From NCBI GenBank assembly GCA_913056305.1, contig CAJXMR010000011.1, positions 1 to 58,080 of the forward strand: 58,080 nt of DNA. The letters are read 5' to 3'. Origin of the DNA: an uncultured Ralstonia sp. GTDB lineage: Bacteria; Pseudomonadota; Gammaproteobacteria; Burkholderiales; Burkholderiaceae. The notes below the pieces were generated by a model that worked only from the letters and a program-made list of their open reading frames with translations, ran no database searches and was not told the DNA's origin. Made by a program: the position numbers and the translations under genes. This document shows, one piece after another, positions 7,993 to 15,456 of this stretch. How positions within the stretch are numbered: the stretch's first letter is position 1; every line of letters begins with the position of its first letter.

Positions 7993-8631
7993 ATGATCGT
8001 CGCGTTGCTCAACCAGAAAGGCGGGGTTGGCAAGACCACGCTTGCCACACACATCGCCGGCGAACTGGCAATGCGCGGCCAGCACGTCATCTTGCTCGAT
8101 GCCGACCCGCAAGGTTCTGCGCTGGACTGGACGCAGCGCAGAAGCCAGCAAGGCTTGCCGCGCTTGTTCAGCGCCGTGGGCCTCGCCCGCGAGACGCTGC
8201 ACCAGGAAGCGCCGGAGCTGGCCCGCCGCGCCGATCACGTGGTCATCGACGGCCCGCCACGCATTGCCGCCTTGGCGCGCTCCGCGCTGCTGGCGGCCGA
8301 GCGTGTGCTGATCCCCGTACAACCGAGTCCCTACGACTTGTGGGCGTCGGCCGAGATGGTGTCGCTGATCCGCGAGGCGCAAGTGTTCCGGCCCGCGCTG
8401 CGCGCGGCCTTCGTCGTCAACCGTCGCGTCAGCACCACCGTCATCGGACGCGAGGCGCGCAGCGCGCTCGCCGAGCAGCCGCTGCCGGCGCTGCGCTCGG
8501 AAGTGCATCAGCGCATCGTCTTTGCCGACAGCGTGACCGCTGGCCGGCTTGCACGCGAAATGGCGCCTGATAGCGCCGCTGCGCGCGAGATCGCCGCGCT
8601 CACCGACGAGCTGCTGCGGTGGCCAGCATGA
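7993..8631 (+). CDS. parA: ParA-family partition ATPase
   Basis: A 212-residue P-loop ATPase of the ParA/MinD group. The deviant Walker A is NQKGGVGKTT at residues 7-16, DADPQGSALDW follows as the A' motif, and VVIDGPPR as Walker B. The ATG at 7993 is supported by GGAGG upstream and by the family's usual start one strand before Walker A. It drives segregation or retention of the circular form by ATP-dependent positioning. It overlaps the next small gene by ATGA and probably works with it. Confidence 0.95.
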   Translation: MIVALLNQKGGVGKTTLATHIAGELAMRGQHVILLDADPQGSALDWTQRRSQQGLPRLFSAVGLARETLHQEAPELARRADHVVIDGPPRIAALARSALLAAERVLIPVQPSPYDLWASAEMVSLIREAQVFRPALRAAFVVNRRVSTTVIGREARSALAEQPLPALRSEVHQRIVFADSVTAGRLAREMAPDSAAAREIAALTDELLRWPA

Positions 8632-8879
8632 GCGAGCGCAACGGCAAGCGCATCGCTATCGGCGCGCGTCCGCCGGCGAATCCACACGCCGAGGCGTGGA
8701 TTCGCCAGGGCGACGCTGACGGCGTCCAGAAAGGCGACCTCTACACCGCGCGCCTGACCCTCGACATCACGCCTGCGATGCGCGCCCGTATCAAGGTATC
8801 GGCGTTCACGCAGGGCGTGACTGTCGCCGAACTGCTGCGCGCGCTGCTCGAACGCGAGTTCCCGGAGAAGACCTCATGA
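8628..8879 (+). CDS. Small ribbon-helix-helix partner of ParA
   Basis: An 83-residue protein whose start overlaps the parA stop (ATGA). The C-terminal half reads as one strand plus two helices (YTARLTLDITPAMRARIKVSAFTQGVTVAELLRALLEREFP), the ribbon-helix-helix pattern of ParG/CopG-type DNA-binding proteins. The N-terminal half is flexible and basic. With a translationally coupled ParA it is best read as the centromere-binding component of the partition pair. That role is inferred; no parS was identified. Confidence 0.75.
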   Translation: MSERNGKRIAIGARPPANPHAEAWIRQGDADGVQKGDLYTARLTLDITPAMRARIKVSAFTQGVTVAELLRALLEREFPEKTS

Positions 8880-9409
8880 ACGCATCCGCTCTGGCGGCCA
8901 CGGCTGCCCCGCCGCCATCGCCCGCAGTGCTCGCCGGCCAGGCCGGCGCCGCGCCGCTGACCCGCGTTTCGCTCGCCTACGTCGAGCAACGCATCGACTT
9001 GTATCTGCGCTTCGGCGAGCCGGCGCGCATCGTCCGGCTGGACCGCTGGCGTCGCGTCGCGGTGTTCCTGCCTGGCGCGATGTTCTGCCGCATCCGCTGG
9101 CACGCCAACGACTACGGAACCGTGCGCTGGCAGCTCATGGTGATGCAGGCTTGCACACCACTGGACGCGGCACAGCGCATTCCCGGCGTGCTGCCCAGTG
9201 CGCGCCTGCTGCTGCACGCCGAAGGTGAACCCACCGTGCGCGCCGTGTTGGCACAGCTCGACGCCATCGAGGCGCTGGGCATTGCGCCGAACGCCGCTTT
9301 GCCGGCGTATTGGCGCACGCTCGGCAACCGGCTCGCGGCACGCTTGCCGCTGCCAGAGTACACCGCCGAGCGGCACGCCGCCTGGCTCGCCGGGAGGGCG
9401 CTGCCATGA
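8876..9409 (+). CDS. DUF2840 family protein
   Basis: A 177-residue DUF2840 protein, overlapping the previous gene by ATGA and the traF start likewise. Visible features are an alanine/proline-rich N-terminus (1-30), then RVSLAYVEQRIDLYLRFGEPARIVRLDRWRRVAVFLPGAMFCRIRWHANDYGTVRW, the family core. It is a standard Tn4371-type ICE backbone gene located between par and traF. Biochemical role unknown. Confidence 0.9.
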   Translation: MNASALAATAAPPPSPAVLAGQAGAAPLTRVSLAYVEQRIDLYLRFGEPARIVRLDRWRRVAVFLPGAMFCRIRWHANDYGTVRWQLMVMQACTPLDAAQRIPGVLPSARLLLHAEGEPTVRAVLAQLDAIEALGIAPNAALPAYWRTLGNRLAARLPLPEYTAERHAAWLAGRALP

Positions 9410-10002
9410 CGACGCTTCCCACGTCCGCAAACACCACTGGAACAGCGCCGCGTCGTCGCTCGCGTCTGCGCGCTCGCCTCGTGCTGGCGAGCCTGTCCAT
9501 CGGCGGCTTCGCTGCGCTGGCATGGGCATCCTTCGTGTCGCCGCTGCCGCGCCTGACCTACAACCCGTCCGACAGCGTGGCGGTCGGCTGGTATCGCATC
9601 GAACCGTTCGACCCGCATACCGCCTTGTTGTCACGTCCGTTGTCCGTGGACAGCATCGTGCTGGTGCCCTTGCCGGCCGAAGCCGCTGCGCTGGCTGCGC
9701 AGCGCGGCTACCTGCCGACGCGCATTCCGTTGCTCAAGCGCGTTGGTGCCGTCGCGCCGCAGGAGGTGTGTATTGTCGGTCGCAGCGTGCGCATCGACGG
9801 CGTGCCAGTGGCCGCCGCATTGCCTGCCGACCGCATGGGCCGGCCGCTGCCATCCTGGCAGCAGTGCCGCCGCCTCGAACCGGGCGAGCTGTTCCTGCTG
9901 AGCGTGACCAATCCCGCGTCGTTCGACAGCCGTTACTTCGGGCCGGTGCGCGCATCGGCCGTGCTCGGCCTCGCGCATCCGGTCTGGTTGGAGACACGCT
10001 GA
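9406..10002 (+). CDS. traF: TraF-type conjugative transfer S26 peptidase
   Basis: A 198-residue signal-peptidase-like serine protease. One membrane segment lies at about 24-43. The catalytic serine is S57 in YNPSDSVAVGWYRI and the general-base lysine is K111 in PLLKRVGAV, as in RP4 TraF. In RP4 the enzyme matures and cyclises the TrbC pilin in the inner membrane/periplasm; trbC of this element is at 25239. It overlaps the DUF2840 gene by four bases. Length is normal for the family. Confidence 0.93.
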   Translation: MTTLPTSANTTGTAPRRRSRLRARLVLASLSIGGFAALAWASFVSPLPRLTYNPSDSVAVGWYRIEPFDPHTALLSRPLSVDSIVLVPLPAEAAALAAQRGYLPTRIPLLKRVGAVAPQEVCIVGRSVRIDGVPVAAALPADRMGRPLPSWQQCRRLEPGELFLLSVTNPASFDSRYFGPVRASAVLGLAHPVWLETR

Positions 10003-10441
10003 TGATGGCTGCCGATTCGCTGCGCTTCATCGTGCCATCCGGCGTGTCGTCCTGCCGCCCTTTGCCGTGTCGTCGCGCATGTCGTGCGAGCGCATCCGCG
10101 TCGCACGTTGCGCAGCATCCGGCATCGCTTTCACACGTGCAGGCGTCTTGCCTCGAACGCGCCCGGCCGGTGGCCGTGGGCGCGTTCGCCGGCGCGCTGG
10201 CTGCAAGCAGCGCAGCGCCGCCGGGCCGCCGACGCCCGGAGCGACAGCGCAGGGCAAAGGCGGAAGGCAAGATAAAAGGTCGCGGCACGTGGCCGCTTGG
10301 AAACCTTGTCTGCACATGGGGGTGGCGCGGCACGCGCCAGGGGGCGGCAGCGTGCCGCGAAGGTGCGCAACGCCGCATCGCCGTTGGCGAAACCGCGTGC
10401 TTCGTCCGCTGGACTGCGACGGCCTTGGATGTAACCGCACC
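10003..10441. other. Hairpin-rich gap before the relaxase, candidate oriT
   Basis: A 439-base stretch without a convincing gene, directly upstream of the relaxase. It holds three close inverted repeats: GCGGC/GCCGC (10282-10296), TGGCGCG/CGCGCCA around a 3-base loop (10323-10339), and GCGGCA/TGCCGC around a 3-base loop (10345-10359). Origins of transfer usually lie next to the relaxase gene and contain such structures, so this is the prime oriT candidate. Open frames through it are continuations of high-GC DNA. Confidence 0.45.
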
Positions 10442-12403
10442 ATGAGCAGCCGTGACGACGACCGATTCCGCGTTCGGCCTGGTGCGCCGAAGCAGCGTGG
10501 CGACGCCTTCATCAACAAGGTACTGCGCCAGACCAACAAGGCCGGCGCCAAGCTCGGCAAGGCGGCTGGCAAGGTCGGCCAGCGACCCGGTTCCCGGTTA
10601 GGGCGCGGCCACGTCGCCGCTCGCTTTGCTGGTCGTGGACTTGGGGCAAACGCCCGGCGCGTGACGATCAAGGCGAGGCTGGTCAATCTGGCACAGGCGG
10701 GGCCGCGCTCCACTGCTGCGCACCTGCGCTACATCGAGCGCGAAGGCGTTGATCGCCAAGGCGGCCCAGGCCATGCCTACGGGCCGACGACCGATGCCGC
10801 CGACCTCGAAGTGTTCAAGGAACGTGGTGCCGACGACCGCCACCAGTTCCGGTTCATCGTTTCGCCGGAGGACGCCGAACAGCTCGACGACCTGCGAACC
10901 TACACGCGGCACCTGATGGCGCGCATGGAGGCCGACCTGGGCACGCGGCTGGAATGGGTGGCCGTCGATCACTGGAACACCGACAACCCACACACGCACG
11001 TCGTTCTGCGCGGCAAGGACGACACCGGCAAAGACCTCATCATTTCGCGTGACTACATCGCCGAAGGGATGCGTCGGCGTGCGTCGGAGCTGGCGACCGA
11101 ATGGCTGGGGCCGCGCACCGAGCTGGAGATGCAGCAGGCTATGCTGCGCGAAGTCGAACAGGAGCGATGGACAGGTCTGGATCGCACCTTGCAGCGCGAG
11201 GCCGGCGACGACGGCTTGGTGCATATCGAACGCTTCGCAGAACCCCGGCTGCAACGCCAGCGACAAATGCTGATCGGCCGTTTGCAACGCTTGCAACGCA
11301 TGGGCCTGGCGAGCGAGCAACAGCCCGGCGTGTGGGCCGTCCACGCCGAGGCCGAGCCGGCCTTGCGGGCAATGGGCGAGCGCGGCGACATCATCCGCAC
11401 GATGCAGCGGGCTATGAGTGGCAAGCAGCGCGAGCTGGTCGTGTTCCAACCTGGCGAGGCTGGCCGCGCCATCGTCGGTCGCGTCGCTGGCAAGGGGCTG
11501 GCGGACGAGTTGTACGACAAGGGCTATCTGATCGTCGATGGCACGGACGGCAAGGCGCATTACGTCGCTTTGCCGCCGCGCTCGGAGTTGGAGCAGTACC
11601 CGACCGGGGCCGTGATAGAGGTGAAAAGGGCGGCCAACGTGCGCGTTGCCGACCGCAACATCGCCGCACTGTCCGTTGGTGGCGTGTACCGGACCGACCA
11701 CCATCTTGCGCTTGCCCAAGGACAGGCTACGCCCGACCGCGATCCGCGTGAGGTGGTGGCCGCACACGTGCGCCGGCTCGAAGCCCTGCGCCGCGCCGGC
11801 ATCGTGGAGCGCGAGGCCGAAGGCGTCTGGCGAGTGCCCGACGACCTCACCGAGCAGGGCCGCCAGTACGACGCGCAGCGCCTTGGCGGCGGCGTGGCGG
11901 TGGAACTGAAATCGCACCTACCCATCGAGCGCCAAGCGCGTGTCGTCGGCGCCACCTGGCTCGATCAGCAGTTGATCGGAGGCGGCAAGGGCTTGGGCGA
12001 CCTGGGCTTTGGGGCCGAGGTGAAGGACGCGCTACGCCAGCGCGCCGACTTTCTGACTGAACAGGGCTTGGCCGAGCAGCGCGGGCAGCGCGTCGTCCTC
12101 GCGCGCAACCTGCTGGCGACGCTGCGCGGGCGCGAGCTGGTGCAGGCCGCGAAGGACATTGCCGCCGAAAGCGGCCTGGCGCATCGCCCCCTCACGGACG
12201 GGCAGCGCGTGGTTGGCATCTACCGGCGTTCGGTTGTGCTCGCCAGTGGGCGCTACGCGATGCTCGATGACGGCATGGGCTTCTCACTGGTGCCGTGGAA
12301 GCCGGTGATCGAACATCGCCTGGGCCATCAGCTTGCCGCGAACGTGCGCGGCGGCGCCGTGTCTTGGGAGCTGGGGAGGCAACGAGGCCCCGCCGTGGGC
12401 TAA
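10442..12403 (+). CDS. Conjugative relaxase (MobP/VirD2-like, DUF3363)
   Basis: A 653-residue relaxase. The N-terminal basic region (1-65) is followed by a likely catalytic tyrosine Y97 in HLRYIEREG. The metal-binding three-histidine region is H177-W-N-T-D-N-P-H184-T-H186. The rest (about 200-653) is the DUF3363 extension. It nicks oriT and leads the strand through the Trb channel via TraG. The start at 10442 fits the family start MSSRDDDRFRVRPGAPKQRG; a frame open from 10067 reads through the oriT candidate. It is the last leftward backbone gene before the cargo. Confidence 0.93.
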   Translation: MSSRDDDRFRVRPGAPKQRGDAFINKVLRQTNKAGAKLGKAAGKVGQRPGSRLGRGHVAARFAGRGLGANARRVTIKARLVNLAQAGPRSTAAHLRYIEREGVDRQGGPGHAYGPTTDAADLEVFKERGADDRHQFRFIVSPEDAEQLDDLRTYTRHLMARMEADLGTRLEWVAVDHWNTDNPHTHVVLRGKDDTGKDLIISRDYIAEGMRRRASELATEWLGPRTELEMQQAMLREVEQERWTGLDRTLQREAGDDGLVHIERFAEPRLQRQRQMLIGRLQRLQRMGLASEQQPGVWAVHAEAEPALRAMGERGDIIRTMQRAMSGKQRELVVFQPGEAGRAIVGRVAGKGLADELYDKGYLIVDGTDGKAHYVALPPRSELEQYPTGAVIEVKRAANVRVADRNIAALSVGGVYRTDHHLALAQGQATPDRDPREVVAAHVRRLEALRRAGIVEREAEGVWRVPDDLTEQGRQYDAQRLGGGVAVELKSHLPIERQARVVGATWLDQQLIGGGKGLGDLGFGAEVKDALRQRADFLTEQGLAEQRGQRVVLARNLLATLRGRELVQAAKDIAAESGLAHRPLTDGQRVVGIYRRSVVLASGRYAMLDDGMGFSLVPWKPVIEHRLGHQLAANVRGGAVSWELGRQRGPAVG

Positions 12404-12461
12404 TCCCGTGTCCCGGCGACCATCGCCTTGACTCCACGAAAGTCGGAGAGCCAGCGATCCG

Positions 12462-13802
12462 TCAGGAGGCTGCGCCGCCTCGCTGGATGCGCCACAAGGC
12501 CAACGTGCCGGCGCCCATCAAGGCAGCAGCGAGACCGAACCCGAACACTGGCGAAACAGCCGTCCAGAGCAAACCGACCGTCGCGCTGGAAAGGAATTTC
12601 GCACCGCCATTGACCGTGCCCAGCGCGCCGTAGCTGGTCGCCAGCGTTTCGGGACCCACCATGTCGGCCGTCACGGTGGATTCCAGGGCCTCTTGCACCG
12701 CGACATACAGCCCGGCGGCAACGAAGACCCCGGCGAGCAGCGGCACGCTTGCGGTATGGAACCAGAAGGCCAGGACCATCAACACGGCTGTCAGTGCGCC
12801 GAGCGCGTATCCCACCACGAGCAGCGGCAGCGAGCCGATACGGTCGGCCCATGCGCCGATGGGATAGGAGGCCACCACCTGAACCACGTTGCGGCCAACG
12901 TACAGCAGCCCGGCAACCTGCGCGGCCTGTACGACGCCGAGCGACGACGTGAGCAATTGCGTCGCCCCGAGAATCAGCAGGCTGTGCGAGAAGTCGCCCA
13001 GGCCGAATATTCCCACCGCGCCTAGGTAGCGCTTGAAGCGTCCCGGCAGGCCGCGCAGCGTGCTCCACAGCCGCAGGCCCGGATTGGGCGAATGCTCTGG
13101 GTCTTTGACCAGGGCCAGGAATGCCAGCACGGCCAGCACGCCCGGAATCACCGACAGCCAGAGGACGAAGCGGAACGGCCCGGCCGCATCGTCCCAATGC
13201 AGGGACTGCGCCCAGCCCAGCACGGCCACGCCCAGCAAGGGGCCGATGACCGCGCCGATGGTGTCCACCGCGCGGTGGAAGCCGAAGGCACGGCCTCGCG
13301 TCTGCGGGCTGACGGCTTGGATCACGATGGCGTCGCGCAAGGGGCCGCGCAGTCCCTTGCCGAACCACGACACCAGCCGTCCAAGCAGCAGCAGCGGCCA
13401 GCCCGCCGCCAGCGCGATGAAGACCTGCCCCACCGGCGTCAGCGTATAGCCGACCAGCACGAGGCTCTTGCGGTGGCCGAGCTTGTCCGCGATATAGCCG
13501 GAGACCATCTTGGTGAAGCTGGCGACGGCATCGGCAATGCCTTCGATGATGCCCAGCGCCGCCGCCGGGATGCCCAGCACGGCCAGGAAGCCCGGCAGGA
13601 TGACCGTTGTTGTTTCGTAGCAGAAGTCGCCCAGGGCGCTGGTCAGTCCCGCGCCAGCGACGGTGCGATTGAACCAGCCCTTCGTCGTGGCGGGGGCTTC
13701 GGGAGCCGCTTCTTGTAGTTCATTCTGCATGGAGGGCAATTCGTGATGTTGGTCGTTAAGCGGCCGCAGGCGCAGGCGCGCGGCCAGTGTCGGGGGCAGC
13801 AT
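12462..13802 (-). CDS. MFS transporter (cargo)
   Basis: A 446-residue major facilitator protein with about 12 hydrophobic segments and the conserved loop 2-3 motif GYIADKLGHRKSLVLVGY. The second half has a matching GAWADRIGSLPLLVVGYALG loop. Substrate is not evident. It lies 15 bases downstream of the EEP-fold gene on the same strand, so it belongs to the leftward cargo transcript that begins at the ChrB-like gene. The ATG at 13802 has CGGAG in front; another ATG at 13730 is possible. Efflux of a toxic anion or metabolite is an inference from position beside the fluoride operon. Confidence 0.88.
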   Translation of the reverse strand: MLPPTLAARLRLRPLNDQHHELPSMQNELQEAAPEAPATTKGWFNRTVAGAGLTSALGDFCYETTTVILPGFLAVLGIPAAALGIIEGIADAVASFTKMVSGYIADKLGHRKSLVLVGYTLTPVGQVFIALAAGWPLLLLGRLVSWFGKGLRGPLRDAIVIQAVSPQTRGRAFGFHRAVDTIGAVIGPLLGVAVLGWAQSLHWDDAAGPFRFVLWLSVIPGVLAVLAFLALVKDPEHSPNPGLRLWSTLRGLPGRFKRYLGAVGIFGLGDFSHSLLILGATQLLTSSLGVVQAAQVAGLLYVGRNVVQVVASYPIGAWADRIGSLPLLVVGYALGALTAVLMVLAFWFHTASVPLLAGVFVAAGLYVAVQEALESTVTADMVGPETLATSYGALGTVNGGAKFLSSATVGLLWTAVSPVFGFGLAAALMGAGTLALWRIQRGGAAS

Positions 13803-13817
13803 GGGCGGGCTCCGAGG

Positions 13818-14627
13818 TCATTGCTGTAACTCGAAGCGTGCGAGGACGGGGTAGTGGTCCGAGGCGCCATCCGTGGCCGGCGTGCGGATCACCTCGTAAT
13901 GCCGCGCCGCCTGGGCGAGCGAAGCGGAGGCCAACAGGTAGTCGCAGCGCATCGTCGCAAACTCGGTGCCCGTGAAGCCGGCCGTGGGCACGGTTGCCAC
14001 CTTGGCCGGGTCCAGCCGGTAGCCTAGATCGACCCACCCCGCCGCCTCCAGATGCGCCAGCACGCTACGGTCGGCGCTTTGCAGATCGTCGGCCAGGTAG
14101 CGGGCGCGATGCTGCGCCGGCAGCGCGTCGAAACCTTCCGGCTCGGGATCGTGAGGCGAGGCCGAATTGAAGTCACCAGTGACCAGCGTGAGCCGGTCCG
14201 GGGCGGCCTGCACCGCCAGGTAAGCCGCTTCGCGGCGTCGTACCTCGGGGCCGTTGGGGCACAGGTGCGCGCTGATGAAGGTGATCGGTTCGCTGCTGCC
14301 CGGCACGGCCACCTTGAGCGTTGCCAGCGCGTGGTGGAAGTGCGCGCCATCCGCGTCGAAGGCGAGCGGGCGCAGCGGCTCGCGGATGAAGATGGCGACG
14401 TTCTGGCCGGTACGCGGCGCGATGGCGAGAAAGCCGCGCATGCCGATGCGATCTTCCGTGGCATACAGCCACGCGCCGCCATTGGCATCGAAGCCCTTGG
14501 CTTCCTGCATCAGAAACACATCGGGCCGCACCTGGTTGATAAGGTCGATTTGCGCCTGGGCACGTGCGTCGTTGGCGCCATCGCGGCCGGCGAACAGGGT
14601 GTTGTAGGTCAGGACGGTCAGTTTCAT
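13818..14627 (-). CDS. Endonuclease/exonuclease/phosphatase-fold hydrolase
   Basis: A 269-residue protein of the EEP (DNase I-like) superfamily. Signatures are LTVLTYNTL at the start, an acidic catalytic residue in DVFLMQEAKGF, LVTGDFNSASPHDPE (GDFN), and the terminal GASDHYPVLARFEL (SDHYPV), all conserved metal/catalytic blocks. AAAGGAG precedes the ATG at 14627. Members hydrolyse phosphodiesters or phosphomonoesters of varied substrates (DNA, inositol lipids, nucleotides). The specific substrate is unknown. It lies between the ChrB-like gene and the MFS gene on the same strand. Confidence 0.92.
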   Translation of the reverse strand: MKLTVLTYNTLFAGRDGANDARAQAQIDLINQVRPDVFLMQEAKGFDANGGAWLYATEDRIGMRGFLAIAPRTGQNVAIFIREPLRPLAFDADGAHFHHALATLKVAVPGSSEPITFISAHLCPNGPEVRRREAAYLAVQAAPDRLTLVTGDFNSASPHDPEPEGFDALPAQHRARYLADDLQSADRSVLAHLEAAGWVDLGYRLDPAKVATVPTAGFTGTEFATMRCDYLLASASLAQAARHYEVIRTPATDGASDHYPVLARFELQQ

Positions 14628-14638
14628 TGCGGCTCCTT

Positions 14639-15181
14639 TCAGCGGTTTTCGTCGTGTGACTCGAAGACCCGCTGGGCATAGGCGTCGAGCAGCGCCTCGC
14701 AGCGCTGCAGGCGCTGCTGCGCCTCGACGGCCCGCGTAGCGCCGTAGAAGTCGAGCTTGCGAATCTTCTCCAACCACGTCTGGAGCTTCTTGAGGTCGGC
14801 GTCGTTTTCTTCGAGTTCTGCGTAGGTGAAGTGGCTGGCCGCCGTCTCCTTGGCAATCTCCGCGTCGAAGTCGTCGCATTTGGCGATGAATTCGGTGTAT
14901 TGCTCATCGCGATCGGCCTTGAAGCGCGCCACGACTTTTTCCTCCTGGGACTTGTCCAGCGCGACGGTCTCCAGCAGCACCGACTCCCCGGCAATTTCGT
15001 CGATTTCGTTCTCGATGATCTTGAGGCGGCGAGTGTGGTCGTCGGTCTTGGGCAGCAGGCAGACGCCGTTCTGCAAATAGATGGCTCCCATGCCCTTGAG
15101 CCTTCGCCAGATAGCGATGCGCTTCTTGGCGGGTTCGGCGGGCACCTTGTACGTGAGCAACAGCCAGTTTTGAATTTTCAT
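14639..15181 (-). CDS. ChrB N-terminal-domain protein
   Basis: A 180-residue protein matching the N-terminal domain of ChrB (WLLLTYKVPAEPAKKRIAIWRRLKGMGAIYLQNGVCLLPKTDD..., continuing as long helices). Full ChrB, a chromate-responsive regulator, is about 300 residues; here the C-terminal chromate-binding domain is absent and no chrA is nearby. In this setting it may be a regulator of the leftward cargo transcript. A promoter (TTGATT, 17 bp, TATGAT) sits so close to the ATG at 15181 that the transcript may be leaderless; an ATG at 15193 overlaps the -10. Confidence 0.85.
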   Translation of the reverse strand: MKIQNWLLLTYKVPAEPAKKRIAIWRRLKGMGAIYLQNGVCLLPKTDDHTRRLKIIENEIDEIAGESVLLETVALDKSQEEKVVARFKADRDEQYTEFIAKCDDFDAEIAKETAASHFTYAELEENDADLKKLQTWLEKIRKLDFYGATRAVEAQQRLQRCEALLDAYAQRVFESHDENR

Positions 15182-15188
15182 GCGAACA

Positions 15189-15217
15189 ATCATAGTGAAA
15201 CCACCGTAACAAATCAA
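15189..15217 (-). promoter_or_regulatory. Strong promoter for the ChrB-like/EEP/MFS transcript
   Basis: On the minus strand TTGATT (complement of 15212-15217) is followed after 17 bases by TATGAT (complement of 15189-15194). Only 7 bases separate the -10 from the ATG at 15181, which places the expected transcription start at or next to that codon. The match to a sigma-70 promoter is strong. The leaderless reading is inference. Confidence 0.65.
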
Positions 15218-15273
15218 TTGTTTCAATAAGGCATGCCTGTTGTTCTGGATACACACGTCGGATGAAATCAATG

Positions 15274-15302
15274 TGGACGCGCCAACGGGGATGCGGTAAA
15301 TT
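15274..15302 (+). promoter_or_regulatory. Promoter of the fluoride operon
   Basis: TGGACG (15274-15279), a 17-base spacer and TAAATT (15297-15302) give a moderate sigma-70 match. The expected transcription start, about 15309, coincides with the first base of the riboswitch, as expected for a riboswitch leader. Confidence 0.6.
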
Positions 15303-15308
15303 ACGTGG

Positions 15309-15398
15309 TAGGAGATGGCGTTCCTCCTTTAACCGCAGCGATTTCTTAGCTGCTGATGACGCCTACAGACACCTGACCACGGTCGGGGGCTGTAGGCG
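15309..15398 (+). promoter_or_regulatory. Fluoride riboswitch (crcB motif) with switching hairpin
   Basis: The leader carries all conserved parts of the fluoride aptamer: GGAGATGG...CTCC as P1 (from 15311), TTTAACCGC, the GCAGC/GCTGC stem (15334-15338 with 15349-15353), and GATGACGCCTAC (15355-15366). GGCG at 15317-15320 can pair with CGCC at 15360-15363 as the pseudoknot. Downstream, CTGTAGGCG (15390-15398) pairs perfectly with CGCCTACAG (15360-15368), capturing the pseudoknot strand. This hairpin and the fluoride-bound fold are mutually exclusive, which gives an ON switch. No T-run follows, so control may be at translation or through another step. Confidence 0.92.
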
Positions 15399-15456
15399 CT
15401 CGCGTTCACATCCCTTGCCGTTGGTCAGCCCGATTTATTTCGAGCAGACATGACCA

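Noticed and set aside
10598-11917. A 439-codon minus-strand frame
   Set aside because: Antisense to the relaxase, whose histidine motif and family length are clear; the reverse frame has no recognisable motif.
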